From assembly GCA_016719815.1 (NCBI GenBank), contig JADJYK010000025.1, positions 124,001-188,000 of the forward strand: 64,000 nucleotides of DNA, written 5' to 3'. Below are positions 9,232 to 17,835 of this stretch, one piece after another. The number at the start of each line of letters is the position of its first letter. The stretch's first letter is position 1. A program made the position numbers and the translations under genes. Below the pieces are notes generated by a model that did no database searches, was not told the DNA's origin, and was given only the letters and a program-made list of their open reading frames with translations. The stretch comes from Chitinophagaceae bacterium. GTDB taxonomy: Bacteria; Bacteroidota; Bacteroidia; Chitinophagales; Chitinophagaceae.

Positions 9232-11457
9232 CTAAAACCACTGTACCAGCGAAGAAGCAGGCGAGGGGCTGATTGCCACTGCATCATTATTTTTCAATAC
9301 TTCTTTTGTAATTCTGGTTGTTGGTTTTACCTGTTTTGCTTTTTCCTGTAATTCTCTTATTTTTCTTTCGCTTTCTTTTTTGGCTTCCTCAATTTTTTTG
9401 TTTTCCTCGTCTATCAACCGCTGAATTGAATCATTAACTGCTGGTTTGGGTTGAGGGGCAGCGCCTTCATTATACCTGTATTCGCTATTATCCGAGTGTG
9501 AGCTTACGGCTGTACCGGAAGGATCTTTCAAATAGCCGTCAATACCCATTACATAATCTACACCTGTCTGATAATAAAAATCATTTTCATTGCTGTCATC
9601 AATTTCAATACCCACAACCCTGTCCCTTCTATAGCTTCTTTTAACTTTTACATGAATAGAGTTTAATTTTCTTCTTACAGACTGGTCAAAACGGACTTTT
9701 TTACCTACGGGCACAAATATTTCAACTTCTACATGCTGACCCCTGAATTTACTTGATTTATCTATCGCATAGCCATTCGCAACATCCAAAACACTGTCTT
9801 TTGAAACAACATCAAATTTTATTTTTTCTGCACGGTTTGTTGCTTCTTTTTCTGTTTTGCCAAAGCCGTACTTTTTAATGTTTACATGATACTGGTCGTC
9901 AGCACTTGCTTTCACATTGAATTTTGCGGCAGCGAATTTCATTGTATCATCGCTTAAATCCCAGCCGTCGCCGCCGTCGTTCATCCAGCCATAACGGCCT
10001 GTAAATTCAAGTTCGGGCTGAGATACTGCCACTATCATCTTGCCATTTGCAGGCTGATTTACCTGAACAGGTTCTGTTATATCTCTGTAGCTTCTGAAAT
10101 CCCCAATGACGCTTGTTACAAACAAAATCATGGCAACCCATCCCAAAGCCCATAATCCGCCAAATGTCCAGCCGAGGTAATTGTTTTTAGATTTTGCTTT
10201 TATCACCCGGCGTATAATCCACGTAATAAATCCAATTAAAGGAACAACAAGGAATAAAACAAGTGTGGCCCATGCCAGAAACTGCTGCCAGTTGCTTGTC
10301 CATAAAAAGTTATTGATTGGCCACCATGCAACACCGCCAAACAATAATGCAATCAGCGCAACAAATAATGAGAAGGCAATAATTGCTGCAATAAACATAA
10401 AGAATGCCTTGAAGAGTACTCCGATTGCATGGCCTATTCCATACCCGCCACGACGGGCCGATTCTTTAAACTCACCGGCAAACGCCTGACCTCTTGTGCT
10501 GGCAAATTCCTTTGCTTTGCTGCCAATATTTTGTGCTGATTCTTTCACTTCTTCGCCCCATTCTTTCATCCTGTCTTTCATGGTACCCATTCCTTCTTTT
10601 ACATTTTGACGAATACGGTTAACATCCACTTTTTCTCCACGCATTTCCATTTTTTCGTACTCGCTGTTGGCTTCAGGAAGAACAATCCACATAACAATAT
10701 ATGCCAGGATGAATGTGCCGGTCAGCGAACCAAAAACAAAGTTTGGAAACAAAAAATGTCCGTCGAAAGGCCAGCTAAACACACCAAACAATATGTTGAG
10801 AATAAACGGAGCGGCAAAAATGAAACGGATAGCTGTTGGATTCTTATCAAAATAAGCAGCTAATCCTCCTGCCACGCCGGCAATCATTTTATCATCAGGA
10901 TTTCTGTAGAGACGTTTACCCACATAGCCTTCCATATCTCTAGGGGGAAGCAATATCCACATCACTATATAGGCCAGTATACCCAAACCGGTCGCCAGAG
11001 TAAGAATTACAAACAACAGCCTGATTACTGCCGGGTCAATATTAGTATAACTGGCAATACCGCTGCACACACCTCCCAGGAATTTATCATTGGTATCACG
11101 ATACAGCCTTCTTTTTTCTTTTGCAGTGTATGCATAGTTGCTGCCGGTAGTGTTTTGCTGTGAAGCTTTTTCAGCGGTTTCATCTTCTTTATCTGCTGCC
11201 TCAAAATCTTCCACCCGGCCCATTGTGTGAATGATCTCTTCCACATCTTCATCTGTAACGGCATGTACGCCGCCACGGATTTTTTCATTCATCAGCTCTG
11301 CAATGCGGCTTTCGATGTCGTTAATAATTTCGTCACGGCCTTCTTCGTGTGCAAAATAGCGGCGCAAACTTTCAATGTATGCCTGCAGCTTTTCATAAGC
11401 TGAGTCCTCTATCGGAATCACCCGGCCGCTCAGGTTTATGTTAATTATCTTTTTCAT
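9232..11457 (-). CDS. PspC domain membrane protein (two PspC domains)
   Basis: A 741-residue membrane protein. After a cytoplasmic N-terminal stretch of about 100 residues, two phage-shock-protein-C domains follow in tandem (about 113-172, RRLYRDTNDKFLGGVCSGIA, and about 182-262, KRLYRNPDDKMIAGVAGGLA), then a transmembrane block (about 350-460) and a large presumably extracytoplasmic C-terminal region with a putative coiled coil (EENKKIEEAKKESERKIREL). PspC-type proteins respond to envelope stress. The gene lies just downstream of a PadR regulator gene; PadR plus PspC pairs are common in Bacteroidota and suggest PadR controls it. Confidence 0.85.
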   Translation of the reverse strand: MKKIININLSGRVIPIEDSAYEKLQAYIESLRRYFAHEEGRDEIINDIESRIAELMNEKIRGGVHAVTDEDVEEIIHTMGRVEDFEAADKEDETAEKASQQNTTGSNYAYTAKEKRRLYRDTNDKFLGGVCSGIASYTNIDPAVIRLLFVILTLATGLGILAYIVMWILLPPRDMEGYVGKRLYRNPDDKMIAGVAGGLAAYFDKNPTAIRFIFAAPFILNILFGVFSWPFDGHFLFPNFVFGSLTGTFILAYIVMWIVLPEANSEYEKMEMRGEKVDVNRIRQNVKEGMGTMKDRMKEWGEEVKESAQNIGSKAKEFASTRGQAFAGEFKESARRGGYGIGHAIGVLFKAFFMFIAAIIAFSLFVALIALLFGGVAWWPINNFLWTSNWQQFLAWATLVLFLVVPLIGFITWIIRRVIKAKSKNNYLGWTFGGLWALGWVAMILFVTSVIGDFRSYRDITEPVQVNQPANGKMIVAVSQPELEFTGRYGWMNDGGDGWDLSDDTMKFAAAKFNVKASADDQYHVNIKKYGFGKTEKEATNRAEKIKFDVVSKDSVLDVANGYAIDKSSKFRGQHVEVEIFVPVGKKVRFDQSVRRKLNSIHVKVKRSYRRDRVVGIEIDDSNENDFYYQTGVDYVMGIDGYLKDPSGTAVSSHSDNSEYRYNEGAAPQPKPAVNDSIQRLIDEENKKIEEAKKESERKIRELQEKAKQVKPTTRITKEVLKNNDAVAISPSPASSLVQWF

Positions 11458-11514
11458 TTTCTAACTGTTTGGTTGAAGCCCCGTTTCGTTTTACCGGAAC
11501 AGGTAATTTATGGT

Positions 11515-11867
11515 TTATTGGTTGGTTAAGGGTTCGTTTAGCTTTTTACTGGTTAGTGCATTTACGCCGTTTGAAAGTTCGTTCCAGGTTTGCTCCAGCT
11601 CCTTGTAGAACGTTTCGCCTTTTCTGTTAGCGAAAAATATTTCCGGGGAGGGCCGGAGTTACTTTCTACCCAGCGATAGGTAAGCATATTGGCGTTCTTT
11701 AACCGGGTTAGCAGCGGGTATAGGGTTCCTTCCAGTATTTGAAGGTTGGCAGCCCGCATTTCCTCTACTATGTCGCTGGGGTAGGCCTCACCCCTGCGAA
11801 TAACGGAGAGAATGCAGAATTCCAGTATCCCTTTCCGCATCTGACTTTGTGTGTTTTCGATATTCAT
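11515..11867 (-). CDS. PadR-family transcriptional regulator (frame broken by one base)
   Basis: Residues 1-80 form the PadR winged helix (RKGILEFCILSVIRRGEAYPSDIVEEM, ILEGTLYPLLTRL, GPPRKYFSLTEK). After LTEK the given frame runs into nonsense and stops at 11562. If one G is restored in the short run at 11618-11619, the frame continues GETFYKELEQTWNELSNG to a stop at 11515-11517, exactly the normal PadR C-terminal helix; the length 353 is one short of a multiple of three. It is therefore annotated across the lesion. PadR proteins are repressors, often of neighbouring membrane stress genes; the pspC gene starts 57 bases further on. An inverted repeat over its own promoter suggests autoregulation. 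Confidence 0.85.
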
Positions 11868-11895
11868 AATAATCGTCTTTTAATCTTTGACAACA

Positions 11896-11928
11896 CAAAG
11901 ATAGGGTGATGTTTGGTACTATGCAAAA
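11896..11928 (-). promoter_or_regulatory. Promoter of the padR-pspC unit
   Basis: Minus-strand TATCTTTG at 11896-11903 matches TAnnTTTG exactly, and TTTTG at 11924-11928 gives a -33 element with a 20-base spacer. The predicted leader is about 20 bases. Confidence 0.6.
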
Positions 11929-11938
11929 CAAAGTACCA
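11914..11938. promoter_or_regulatory. Inverted repeat, candidate PadR operator
   Basis: TGGTACT (11914-11920) and AGTACCA (11932-11938) form a perfect 7-base inverted repeat with an 11-base spacer. It covers the -33 region of the padR promoter, a position suited to repression by PadR. Function is inferred from position only. Confidence 0.5.
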
Positions 11939-11939
11939 T

Positions 11940-12315
11940 ATTTTTTTTTAGTAATGAATATTGGACAGCAGTATATTTAAGATATAAAAAATTGATTTTC
12001 AATAATTTTTGTAATAAAAATTCATTTCTTTAATTGATCAATAGATTTATAACCGGCTTTTTTTGATGATGAGTAGCGGAAATTTGGCTGCATAAACCTC
12101 CATTTTATTTCCTGTTGAGCACTTTGGGGGCGATTTTCACAGGGAATGGCAGCTGCCGCTGATTGTCAGAAAGGGTACTGGAATTGGTTAATGCGTTGCG
12201 CTATTGGTTTCTATACCGACACATACCTGCACACAAGAAACTATTTATCCGCCTTACTTTTCTGCCGAAAGCAGAAGCATGACAGCAGTGTAAAGAGAGG
12301 ATTGGGAAAAACCTG
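11940..12315. other. Gene-free AT-rich stretch
   Basis: About 375 bases between the padR promoter and the end of the convergent-side lipoprotein gene. The first 110 bases are very AT-rich, with a small hairpin-like AATTTTTGTAATAAAAATT near 12003-12022. A short open frame at 12146-12331 shows no protein-like composition and no promoter. I see no RNA gene. Confidence 0.5.
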
Positions 12316-12984
12316 CTATTGCACAGTATAATAACTGTTGTTGATGATGAGGTCTTCATCAAGCAAGGCGATGAGGCAATGCTCTTTAGTGCCGTCAGTA
12401 AAAGTGAGAATGAGGTTGTTGCCTTTTACCAAAAAGGTTCCCTGTTTTTCAACCTGCTGCCCGTCTTCGTAAAGCGAACGAATAAATATGCCGTCTTTTT
12501 CAAAGATGTATGCACCGCCGTTATTGAAGCCTTTGCAGGCACCGCTGAGCACAAAACCTTTGGGCAGGCCCTTTTGCCGGATCATAATGCCCATCAGGTC
12601 CATTTCTGAAATATCGCCGTCCTTGAATTTAAGCGGCATTACGGATACGTCGCCGGTGGTCCATTTAATCTCAATTCTGTTGCCAACGATTTTGTAAGTG
12701 CCGGTATTACTGTTGTTATTTAGTTTTTCAGCTTTAACGTTTACGGGCTGCACTCCATTTTTGGGATTTTTTACCAGTGTACCATCATCGCCGAGATAGT
12801 ACCAGCCAAGGTCTACCTTGCCGGTGGCGATATACATGATACTGCGCAGGTAGAGACGGCCTGTGGGTACCTGTACCGTAGTGGTTTTCTTAGTGGTTGT
12901 CTTTTTAGCCTTTGAGCCAGTTTGTGAGCAGGCGAATAAGGAAATAAGCAGGACTGCTGGCAGAAGAACGGATTTAATGCGCAT
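12316..12984 (-). CDS. Hypothetical lipoprotein
   Basis: A 222-residue protein with a lipobox (LISLFAC, Cys19) followed by a short lysine and threonine-rich spacer (KAKKTTTKKTTT), then a beta-rich region with GWYYLGDDGTLVKNP, NRIEIKWTTGD and a repeat-like YIFEKDGIFIRS. I do not recognise a named domain; the composition resembles small lipocalin-like or copper-resistance-NlpE-like envelope lipoproteins. It should be anchored to the outer membrane. It is downstream of selD on the same strand but separated by a palindrome-rich gap of 164 bases. Confidence 0.6.
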   Translation of the reverse strand: MRIKSVLLPAVLLISLFACSQTGSKAKKTTTKKTTTVQVPTGRLYLRSIMYIATGKVDLGWYYLGDDGTLVKNPKNGVQPVNVKAEKLNNNSNTGTYKIVGNRIEIKWTTGDVSVMPLKFKDGDISEMDLMGIMIRQKGLPKGFVLSGACKGFNNGGAYIFEKDGIFIRSLYEDGQQVEKQGTFLVKGNNLILTFTDGTKEHCLIALLDEDLIINNSYYTVQ

Positions 12985-13032
12985 AGCCAGAATATTTAAA
13001 AGCTAAGGTAGGGCATTAATGATTTGTACAAT

Positions 13033-13135
13033 TTTCAAACCGTTGAAACGGGTTTAGAAAATTATTCTGCTCTGTACATAGCCCCCGGTTTAAACCGGGG
13101 CTATGGTAATATTCTAAATGGATTTATCCATTTCC
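13033..13135. repeat. Cluster of three palindromes (REP-like)
   Basis: Three imperfect palindromes follow each other between selD and the lipoprotein gene: AAACCGTTGAAACGGGTTT near 13037-13055, CATAGCCCCC-GGTTTAAACC-GGGGCTATG at 13077-13105 (one bulged C), and AAATGGAT-TTATCCATTT near 13118-13135. No uridine tail follows on either strand, so a simple terminator is less likely than a REP-like repeat element, though it could still stabilise selD mRNA 3' ends. Confidence 0.5.
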
Positions 13136-13148
13136 AGATTGATCAAAT

Positions 13149-14225
13149 TCATCTAACCACCACCACCTTCTCTCCCTTCTCCACAATCTGTGCAATGGGT
13201 GTGGCAAATGTGTTCATGTTGTGTTTATGTAACAACTCCTGCACCTGTGGTATGCTTTCTTTACTAACGCTGATGAGCAGGCCGCCGTTGGTTTGCGGGT
13301 CGGCAAGCAGATTCTTTACTTCCGCTTCGCTCTTGTTTTCGCCGCAGGCTACTTTGTGCCCGTAGCTGGCCCAGTTGCGGGGTATAGCACCGGGAAAGGT
13401 TTTTAATTCCACATATTCCTGCAGACCTTCCACAAAAGGAAGTTTATCTAAATAGACTTCGGCACTAAGGCCGCTGCCTTCGGCCATTTCAATTAAATGC
13501 CCCAGCAGGCCAAAGCCGGTAACATCCGTCATGGCATGCACACCTTTTATTTTTCCCAGTTCTTCGCCCAGTTTGTTGAGAGTGGTCATCTGCTTAATCA
13601 TAGCAGCAAGATGCTCTTCTTTCAAGAAACCTCTTTTTTGTGCAGTGGAAAGAATGCCGACACCGAGCGGCTTGGTAAGAAAAAGCTGGTCCCCTAATTG
13701 TGCAGTATTGTTTTGCTTTAAGTTTTCAATGGGCACAATGCCAGTAACGGCCAGGCCGAAAATAGGTTCGGGTGAATCAATACTGTGACCGCCTGCAAGC
13801 GGTATGCCGGCTTCGGCACAAATAGTTCTGCCGCCTTCAATTACCCGCTGCGCCACATCAGCCGGAATTTTATCAATCGGCCAGCCGAGTACCGCAATGG
13901 CCATTAATGGCTTGCCACCCATAGCATATACATCGCTGATGGAGTTGGCAGCAGCAATGCGGCCAAAGTCAAACGCATCGTTAACGATGGGCATGAAGAA
14001 ATCGGTGGTGGAAATAATTGCCATACCGTTTCCGATGTCATAAGCAGCGGCATCATCACGGCTGTGATTACCTACGAGCAGTTTATCATTATCGGGCCAG
14101 GCGATATTGCTTTTCAGAATTTCGTCAAGCACTTTGGGTGCAATCTTGCAGCCACAGCCTGCACCATGGGAAAATTGGGTGAGCTTAACGGAGTGATGGG
14201 TGATGAGTGGTGAGTCGGGAGTCAT
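13149..14225 (-). CDS. selD: Selenide, water dikinase (Cys form)
   Basis: A 358-residue SelD that makes selenophosphate from selenide and ATP. The catalytic loop HGAGCGCKI is at residues 20-28, with Cys24 in the position that is Sec in some organisms and Lys27. ATP-binding signatures: DDAAAYDIGNGMAIISTTDFF, ADVYAMGGKP-like SDVYAMGGKP, and GGHSIDSPEPIFG; the aminoimidazole-synthetase-like C-terminus contains TDVTGFGLLGHL and DPQTNGGLL. The product is used by MnmH, encoded nearby. Residues 1-12 (MTPDSPLITHHS) are encoded by a GTGAG-type low-complexity repeat, so the true start could be slightly downstream. Confidence 0.96.
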   Translation of the reverse strand: MTPDSPLITHHSVKLTQFSHGAGCGCKIAPKVLDEILKSNIAWPDNDKLLVGNHSRDDAAAYDIGNGMAIISTTDFFMPIVNDAFDFGRIAAANSISDVYAMGGKPLMAIAVLGWPIDKIPADVAQRVIEGGRTICAEAGIPLAGGHSIDSPEPIFGLAVTGIVPIENLKQNNTAQLGDQLFLTKPLGVGILSTAQKRGFLKEEHLAAMIKQMTTLNKLGEELGKIKGVHAMTDVTGFGLLGHLIEMAEGSGLSAEVYLDKLPFVEGLQEYVELKTFPGAIPRNWASYGHKVACGENKSEAEVKNLLADPQTNGGLLISVSKESIPQVQELLHKHNMNTFATPIAQIVEKGEKVVVVR

Positions 14226-14246
14226 TTATATAAACCTTTTTGTCGC

Positions 14247-14254
14247 CAAAGGTA
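14247..14254 (-). promoter_or_regulatory. Candidate -7 element (TACCTTTG) of selD
   Basis: Exact TAnnTTTG match on the minus strand, 21 bases before the annotated start. No clear -33 element. Confidence 0.4.
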
Positions 14255-14363
14255 ATACGCTGGTTTTATACAGAATGGTTTTTAACAACAACCATAATTA
14301 AATAATGAATAGCGGAAAAAAGTTTGATTAACTTTATTACAACGGCATTATTCCTTTTAAAAT

Positions 14364-15869
14364 ATGAGAAATAGATTTTTTTTTATTTTCTTTTTAACAA
14401 TGCAAATTGCAGTTATTGCACAGGTAAAACCGCCCGGAGTGTATGTACAGGAAATTTCCACCCTGCCCCCATCAGTAACAGAAGTACAAACAGCAATACC
14501 GGTTTTTATTGGATATACCGCCAAAGCAGATACCAGACTACCCGGTGATTTATTGTTTGTTGCTAAAAAAATCAACTCCTTTTCTGATTTTGAAAAGTAT
14601 TACGGCACCGGCAATGCTCTTTCTGTTTCAAAAGTTGTGATAGATAATGCCGCCAAAGTAATGAGTGCAGAAGTGACAAGGGGCCAATACCTGTTATATT
14701 AATCAATGAAATTATTTTTTAATGCCGGTGGCGGAAACTGTTATATCATCAGTACCGGAAATTACAATAGTCCTCTACAGAAAGCAGACCTGCTGAAGGG
14801 ATTGGATATTGCAAGCAAACAGGACGAAATAACGCTGTTGGTTTTTCCGGACGCTGTAAACCTCCCCGGTAACGACTTATATGCCGTACAGCAAAAAGCG
14901 TTGAAGCAGGCTGGAGATATGACAGATCGATTTTGCATTCTTGATCTAAAATTCGCAGGTAATCCATCGCTGCATCAAACAGTTGTTAACGAGTTCCGGA
15001 GTAATATTGGATTAAATAATCTGAAATATGGAGCAGCCTATACGCCACATGTGAAGACAACCGTTACTAATCAATTTACTTACCGCCATTGGAAAGATTT
15101 TCTCTGGAAGATTAATACTAAAATTAATCTCAGTCAGCTTACAGCGGACCCGATAGTGCTGCAAAAACTGGCAGCACTGGAAGCTGCCATCACCTCAAAT
15201 GATGGCACTGAGCAACAAAAAGAAAATGAATTGCTCTCCCTGTTTCCGGCTATGAAAGCAATAACAGACAAACTCGGGCAGGCAACATTAGTGTTACCGC
15301 CTTCAGCAGCAATAGCGGGGGTGTATTGTTCGGTTGACAGAAGCCGTGGCGTATGGAAGGCTCCGGCAAATGTCAATATAAATTCAATTAGCGGAGTTGC
15401 CTATTCAATTAATGATACGGAGCAAGAATCGCTGAATATAGACGTTACCGCAGGCAAATCGGTTAATACCATCCGTACTTTTATCGGAAAAGGAATATTG
15501 GTCTGGGGAGCAAGAACTTTGGCTGGAAATGATAATGAATGGCGTTATATTTCTGTTCGCCGCTTTTTTACTACGGTGGAAGAGTCGGTTAAGAAAGCCT
15601 GCCAGGCTTTTGTGTTTGAACCAAACGATGCCAATACCTGGAAAAGAATAAAAGGAATGATTGAAAACTACCTGACACTTAAATGGAAAGAAGGGGCATT
15701 GATGGGAGCAACTCCCTATGCGGCCTTTTTTGCACAAATTGGTTTGGGACAAACAATGACTGCACAGGATATTCTGGAAGGAAAATTAATTGTGGAAATT
15801 GGAATGGCAGCAGTAAGACCTGCGGAATTTATTATCCTGAGGTTTTCGATGAAGATGCAGGGAAATTAG
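14364..15869 (+). CDS. Phage-tail-sheath-like protein with signal-peptide-like N-terminus, interrupted by one in-frame TAA
   Basis: Two open segments, 14364-14699 and 14706-15869, are in the same frame and separated only by TAA TCA; together they make about 501 residues, the size of a short contractile tail sheath. Sheath signatures: PPGVYVQEISTLPPSV, IPVFIGYTAKA, GGGNCYIISTGNY, RGVWKAPANV, GARTLAGNDNEWRYISVRRFF, FEPNDANTWKRIKGMIENYL and the C-terminal VRPAEFIILRFS. The stop at 14700-14702 replaces what looks like a Tyr codon. Unusually, residues 1-20 (MRNRFFFIFFLTMQIAVIAQ) look like a Bacteroidota signal peptide placed before the normal sheath start. No tube, baseplate, spike or ATPase gene is nearby, so this is neither prophage nor a complete injection system. 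Confidence 0.8.
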
Positions 15870-15889
15870 AATTCCGGGTTAAGAAGTTT

Positions 15890-17835
15890 TTATCTCTTTC
15901 TCTTCAACACTATCCCTGAACTTTTCTGAAAGTCGGAACTGAACCGAAGGTTATAAACATCTTCTCCATCACGGATAACAAGCAGGCCCGTATTGGCGGC
16001 AGCCTGCCCAGGCTTTCGGCAAACATCACCAGCGTAAACTCATCTGTTCCGGCGGGCACCTGTATTGTTTTTTTAATGGCCGAAGATTTTAATCCCTGGT
16101 GGGCCATAATTATTTGCCCGTTCATGTAAACACTTACGGTATCTCCATCAATTTCGCCATTGTCATAGAGAATAATTTCAAGACTATCGGATGCAAACAA
16201 TACTGCTTGGCTGAATTCGGATTTGCGGCCGCCAATATCAACAGCTTTGGGTTTAATGTCGGCTGCTGTAAGATTTACTTTCGGCTTTTCTATTGTGTTG
16301 TGGGTAATGCTTGAGCGGCTCAGTTCCTGCTGTGTTACTGGTTTTTTATTCTGTGCTTCCCCTGGTACTTCTGGTGTGGCCGAAGCGCCGGCAATATACT
16401 CCGGTTTACCAGCAGGCATAACTACAGGATTTGTTCCATTGATTTTTGCATTATTGCTGATGGGTGTTTTTGTAGCTGCAATTGGCGTTGCCATTTTTTC
16501 TTCTGCCGGTGCATAAGAATTGCTAATATTATTTTTTTGTTTGGGATTGTCTTTTACAATTGCTTCCTTCTTTTCTTCAGATGGAGTTGCTGTGTTTGTT
16601 TTTTTACCCGGTGGTGCTACAGTTGTCTTTTCTTGTGTTTGTGATGTGGCTAGTGCTTTTTCCTGCGGGTTTGTTATTTGCATCTGAACATCTTTTGCTA
16701 CAACCGCAGCTTTCTTTTCCTGCTTTGATTCTGTTGGGGCTGGAGATGTTGTTGCCACGTCAACTTCTGTAATTATCTTTTCTTGTGTTTGTAATGCTGC
16801 TACAGTTTGTTCCTGTGGATTTGTTATTTGCAGTTGAGCATCCTTTGTCACAACTGCCTTTTTCTTTTCCTGCTTTAGTTCTGTTGAGGTTACTGGTTTT
16901 GCAACCGTAATGAGTTTTTCCTGTTTTTGTTCTGCATTAACTAAAATCGACTCCAGAACTATTGTTTTTGATGCCGGTTTGATTTTTACAAGTTCCTCGG
17001 ATTTTTGTTTTGCCTGTTCTTCGGTATTTGTATTAACCGCAACAGGGTTTTCCGCCTGCACATCCGGTGTTTCAAATTCTGGTTCACCAGATATTTCTTT
17101 TTGAAGAATTGCAACAGCAGGTAATGCAGGCTTACCCGTTTCTGTTTGTGTTGCTGCTTTACCTGCATCCACTCTTTGTATGCCTGGTTTGACAGAAACA
17201 ACTGCAATAGCACCGGAGGTAAAGACGTCTTTGCTGACAGACAAAGAAGAGAAAATTCTTTCGGGCTTTGCGATTTTTACCACCACTTCATTGTCCTGTT
17301 TTCGTTCGGCGTAAAAAGCCACATCGTTTGCCAGGTTCAGCTCTTCAAGGTGCGGAAATATTTTGGAGGCGGTTAAATCTTTTTCTTCGCCAAGGTTCAC
17401 TTTTCCAGTTACAGAGTAGAATTTTTTCGTCTCTTTTGTTTTCCAGGTTCCGTCAAGATACCATGTGCTGTCTGTCTGGTTGCGGCGGAAAGTGCTTACA
17501 ACTTTTACATTTTTATCCAGCTTGCCCTGAAAATTGTAAGCAATGATTTTTTCATCGGTTACTTCGCATACATCACCTTCAATAATACCTTTCACCCTTT
17601 TTACAATGTAATACAGCGTGTCGTTAACAATAAATTCGTTGCGGGTGTAGCCATATACTTTGCCTTTGTATTCAGTAAGCGCAATTTCAAACGACTGATC
17701 TTTGCGGATGGTAGTACTGTCATTACTTACACTGCCGGTCCACAAGCCTGTAAGATACTGGGCATGAAAAAAAAGGGGGAGAAAGAGAAAAATGAAAACC
17801 AGTAAAAAGATTCTATGTTGACTGCTGTTTTTCAA
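15890..17835 (-). CDS. Secreted repeat-containing protein (frame broken near C-terminus)
   Basis: Signal peptide (FLFLPLFFHAQ) then an N-terminal lipocalin-like domain (LTGLWTGSVSNDSTT to about residue 150), a long low-complexity middle rich in Lys, Glu, Thr and Ala with two copies of a repeat of about 45 residues (ITNPQEQTVAALQTQEK and ITNPQEKALATSQTQEK), and a C-terminal domain around DNGEIDGDTVSVYMNGQ. The given frame ends at 15910 with unlikely sequence; restoring one A at 15993-15994 gives PPNTGLLVIRDGEDVYNLRF and a stop at 15890-15892. Length 1946 is one short of a multiple of three. Function unknown; predicted to be periplasmic or surface-exposed. Its start overlaps the 3' end of mnmH by 23 bases. 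Confidence 0.75.

Noticed and set aside
12146..12331. Short plus-strand ORF of 61 codons
   Set aside because: No RBS, promoter or family similarity; composition is not protein-like.
14700..14702. Stop-codon reassignment
   Set aside because: TAA, TAG and TGA all serve as normal stops in other genes of the window.
14364..15869. Prophage or type VI/eCIS cluster suggested by the tail-sheath gene
   Set aside because: No tube, baseplate, spike, AAA ATPase, terminase or integrase gene is present within reach; flanking genes are ordinary chromosomal genes.
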